In this document: piece by piece, positions 6,206 through 7,316 of the stretch | How the letters are laid out: each line of letters starts with the position of its first letter | Numbering within the stretch: position 1 is the stretch's first letter | NCBI GenBank assembly: GCA_028711405.1 | Contig: JAQTSH010000003.1 | Coordinates: 1 to 7,316, forward strand | Length of the DNA: 7,316 bases | Direction of reading: 5' to 3' | From: Methanoregula sp. | Lineage (GTDB): Archaea > Halobacteriota > Methanomicrobia > Methanomicrobiales > Methanospirillaceae | Made by a program: the position numbers and the translations under genes | The notes under the pieces: model-generated | Databases searched by the model: none | The model's input: the letters and a program-made list of their open reading frames with translations, nothing else | What the model was told of the DNA's origin: nothing

Positions 6206-6588
6206 GTAATGTTCATCTCCAGAGATACGAACGGGACATATGATGATTGGGGAGATAACATCAGGAAATCATCCCCACATACATATCCTATAAAAGCCCG
6301 GTCTTTCCGCGATGTGTCAGTAGTTTGTACGCTACTTACAGCTGATCGCCATGATAATTGTGTATGCAGGCTGGGTCATAACCCCATGAACGCATTAAAA
6401 TAACCTCAAATTATGGAAATTTTTGTTCGGGATTCATAAACAGCTGCCTCATTTTCACGTTGTGACCAAGCCTGTATGGATCTCTCTTGGGATCCTGCAA
6501 CCCAGGATTTTTCCTTTGCCAACTATAGCGGGCAAGTCTAACCGGGTCTGGGATATATAAGCAGTGATACGCTACCCGTGTAAACGGT
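6193..6588. repeat. Inverted repeat pair 396 bp apart, possible MITE-like unit
   Basis: ACCGTTTACAGGGGT (6193-6207) and the complement of 6574-6588 (ACCGTTTACACGGGT) agree at 14 of 15 positions in inverted orientation. Between them lies a second inverted pair, 6364-6382 and 6459-6477, agreeing at 16 of 19. The nesting resembles a short foldback element, but the five bases flanking each end (ACTCC and TGTTA) do not match, so no target duplication supports insertion. The right end stops two bases short of the FmdE-family stop codon. Confidence 0.4.
6364..6477. repeat. Inner inverted repeat, possible RNA stem
   Basis: ATGCAGGCTGGGTCATAAC (6364-6382) is matched in inverted orientation by 6459-6477. 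As plus-strand RNA the arms would make 16 Watson-Crick pairs, two G-U pairs and one mismatch, around a 76-base loop. It could be part of a structured RNA or a decayed foldback element. Confidence 0.45.
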
Positions 6589-6590
6589 TG

Positions 6591-7232
6591 TTATTTCCTG
6601 ATTGTCTCATAATATTTCATCGAGCCGCACGCCCCGCAGTGGTCCCCTTCGATCAGGTAATCGGGAACCGTTTCGCCACAACAGGGACAGGTCACTGACT
6701 TCCAGTTCTTTTTACCGCTAACCTTGATACGGACATGTTCGAAGGAGAGTATCTGGCGCTCCGCACGGAATATTTCCATCTGGAGGGATTCATCCATTGT
6801 CGCCTTGTCATATTCCGGGCTGTTGGCATACCAGAGATCAATGACCGGGAATTTTTTCAGTTTTTCACGATCGACATACACCCGTATGGCATCAGCCGTG
6901 GATTCTTTTGTTGCGGTGTTCAGGGTGATCGCAAATTTACCAATGGGGACAATCTTAAGCCGGTTATTCCCTGTAGTGCAGTGGGCAATCACCTGGAGGG
7001 CATCCGGCAGGCATTTCGGGGTTTCGCAGACCCCATATATCTTCTGGTCAGGAGTTATGCCAAGCAGATCCATCGCATAGTCTATCATGAAAGCACCGAT
7101 AAGAACACCGGGTGCAGGCGAAGTGTGAAATGATACACATGTATTGATTGCATTTTTGATGTGTGATGGGACGCCACATGCGTCCATGCGTGCATTCAGA
7201 TCATTAATATGATGAGAAGAACCGACTTTCAT
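6591..7232 (-). CDS. FmdE-family protein (formylmethanofuran dehydrogenase subunit E-like) with C-terminal zinc ribbon
   Basis: The 213 residues match the FmdE family, found as a subunit or relative of molybdenum/tungsten formylmethanofuran dehydrogenase and as stand-alone proteins of unclear role. The core (about 28-125) has the metal-site-like FHTSPAPG (35-42), then CETPKCLPDALQVIAHCTTG (69-88) with C69, C74 and C85, and IGKFAITLN (97-105). The usual FHGHxCPG motif is altered here: His36 is kept but the cysteine is replaced. The C terminus carries a zinc ribbon, C182-x2-C185 and C199-x2-C202. No signal peptide or membrane segment is seen. No ribosome binding site precedes ATG 7232; TATA-like sequence 22-39 bases upstream suggests a leaderless transcript. 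The gene is convergent with fdhB. A role in Mo/W enzyme maturation or formyl-group metabolism is possible but unproven. Confidence 0.88.
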   Translation of the reverse strand: MKVGSSHHINDLNARMDACGVPSHIKNAINTCVSFHTSPAPGVLIGAFMIDYAMDLLGITPDQKIYGVCETPKCLPDALQVIAHCTTGNNRLKIVPIGKFAITLNTATKESTADAIRVYVDREKLKKFPVIDLWYANSPEYDKATMDESLQMEIFRAERQILSFEHVRIKVSGKKNWKSVTCPCCGETVPDYLIEGDHCGACGSMKYYETIRK

Positions 7233-7253
7233 GAGTAGATATTGTTATGCATC

Positions 7254-7271
7254 TGATAAACATTTTATGAA
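7254..7271 (-). promoter_or_regulatory. Candidate promoter of the FmdE-family gene
   Basis: On the minus strand, CATAAAATGTTTATCAG lies about 22-39 bases before the ATG at 7232. A start about 25 bases downstream would fall at or very near the ATG, giving a leaderless or nearly leaderless mRNA, which would explain the missing ribosome binding site. Confidence 0.35.
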
Positions 7272-7316
7272 TGGTAACATGTATAGATCATTTATCCCAT
7301 CCGGTGTATTGCTAAT

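Larger units (their letters stand above)
6147..6590. other. Gene-free stretch with structured repeats
   Basis: This 444-base stretch between convergent fdhB and the FmdE-family gene holds the fdhAB terminator, a 10-bp hairpin, two nested inverted repeat pairs and an isolated TATATAA. The only plus-strand reading frame of note (64 codons, 6209-6403) is AT-rich and has no protein-like character. I see no tRNA, CRISPR array or known riboswitch. Confidence 0.6.

Noticed and set aside
6209..6403. 64-codon plus-strand open frame after fdhB
   Set aside because: It is AT-rich with no family resemblance, and its start abuts the hairpin and its body contains one arm of the inner inverted repeat. Non-coding is the simpler reading.
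6147..6590. CRISPR array or riboswitch
   Set aside because: The repeats are inverted rather than regularly spaced direct repeats, and no known methanogen riboswitch consensus was recognised.

Overview
The window looks like a piece of a methanogenic archaeon genome, most likely of the order Methanomicrobiales (Methanoregula or a relative). The reasons are a two-gene F420-dependent formate dehydrogenase (fdhA, fdhB), a protein of the formylmethanofuran dehydrogenase subunit E (FmdE) family, ribosome binding sites and AT-rich promoters of archaeal type, and poly-T termination. The placement is inferred from protein character alone; no database search was possible.

Layout. Positions 1-1048 (minus strand) hold the first 349 codons of clpB, a protein disaggregase that runs off the left edge. 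Divergent from it, 1165-1910 (plus strand) holds a small unrecognised gene and then an unrecognised gene that appears frameshifted. It ends in a hairpin and T-rich tract at 1899-1930. Positions 2125-2700 (minus strand) encode a 191-residue zinc-ribbon protein with a likely helix-turn-helix, resembling the N-terminal part of some transposases. The AT-rich stretch 2701-2924 is a divergent promoter region with inverted and direct repeats. Positions 2925-6146 are fdhA-fdhB, joined stop-to-start (TAAATG) and followed by a poly-T terminator. Positions 6147-6590 contain no convincing gene but carry two nested pairs of inverted repeats. Positions 6591-7232 (minus strand) encode the FmdE-family protein, convergent with fdhAB.

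How the genes work together. FdhA oxidises formate at a molybdenum or tungsten bis-molybdopterin guanine dinucleotide site that uses cysteine, not selenocysteine. FdhB passes the electrons to coenzyme F420, and in relatives also to the heterodisulfide reductase complex, which supplies methanogenesis. The FmdE-like protein belongs to a family linked to formylmethanofuran dehydrogenase, another molybdenum/tungsten enzyme, so its position next to fdhAB is suggestive but unproven. No formate transporter gene (fdhC) is present here. ClpB is a stress chaperone and has no obvious link to the formate genes.

No clearly new multi-gene system was found. The parts least explained by known families are the nested inverted repeats at 6177-6588, the repeats between the zinc-ribbon gene and fdhA, the 7-bp tandem repeat before clpB, and the broken gene at 1393-1910.
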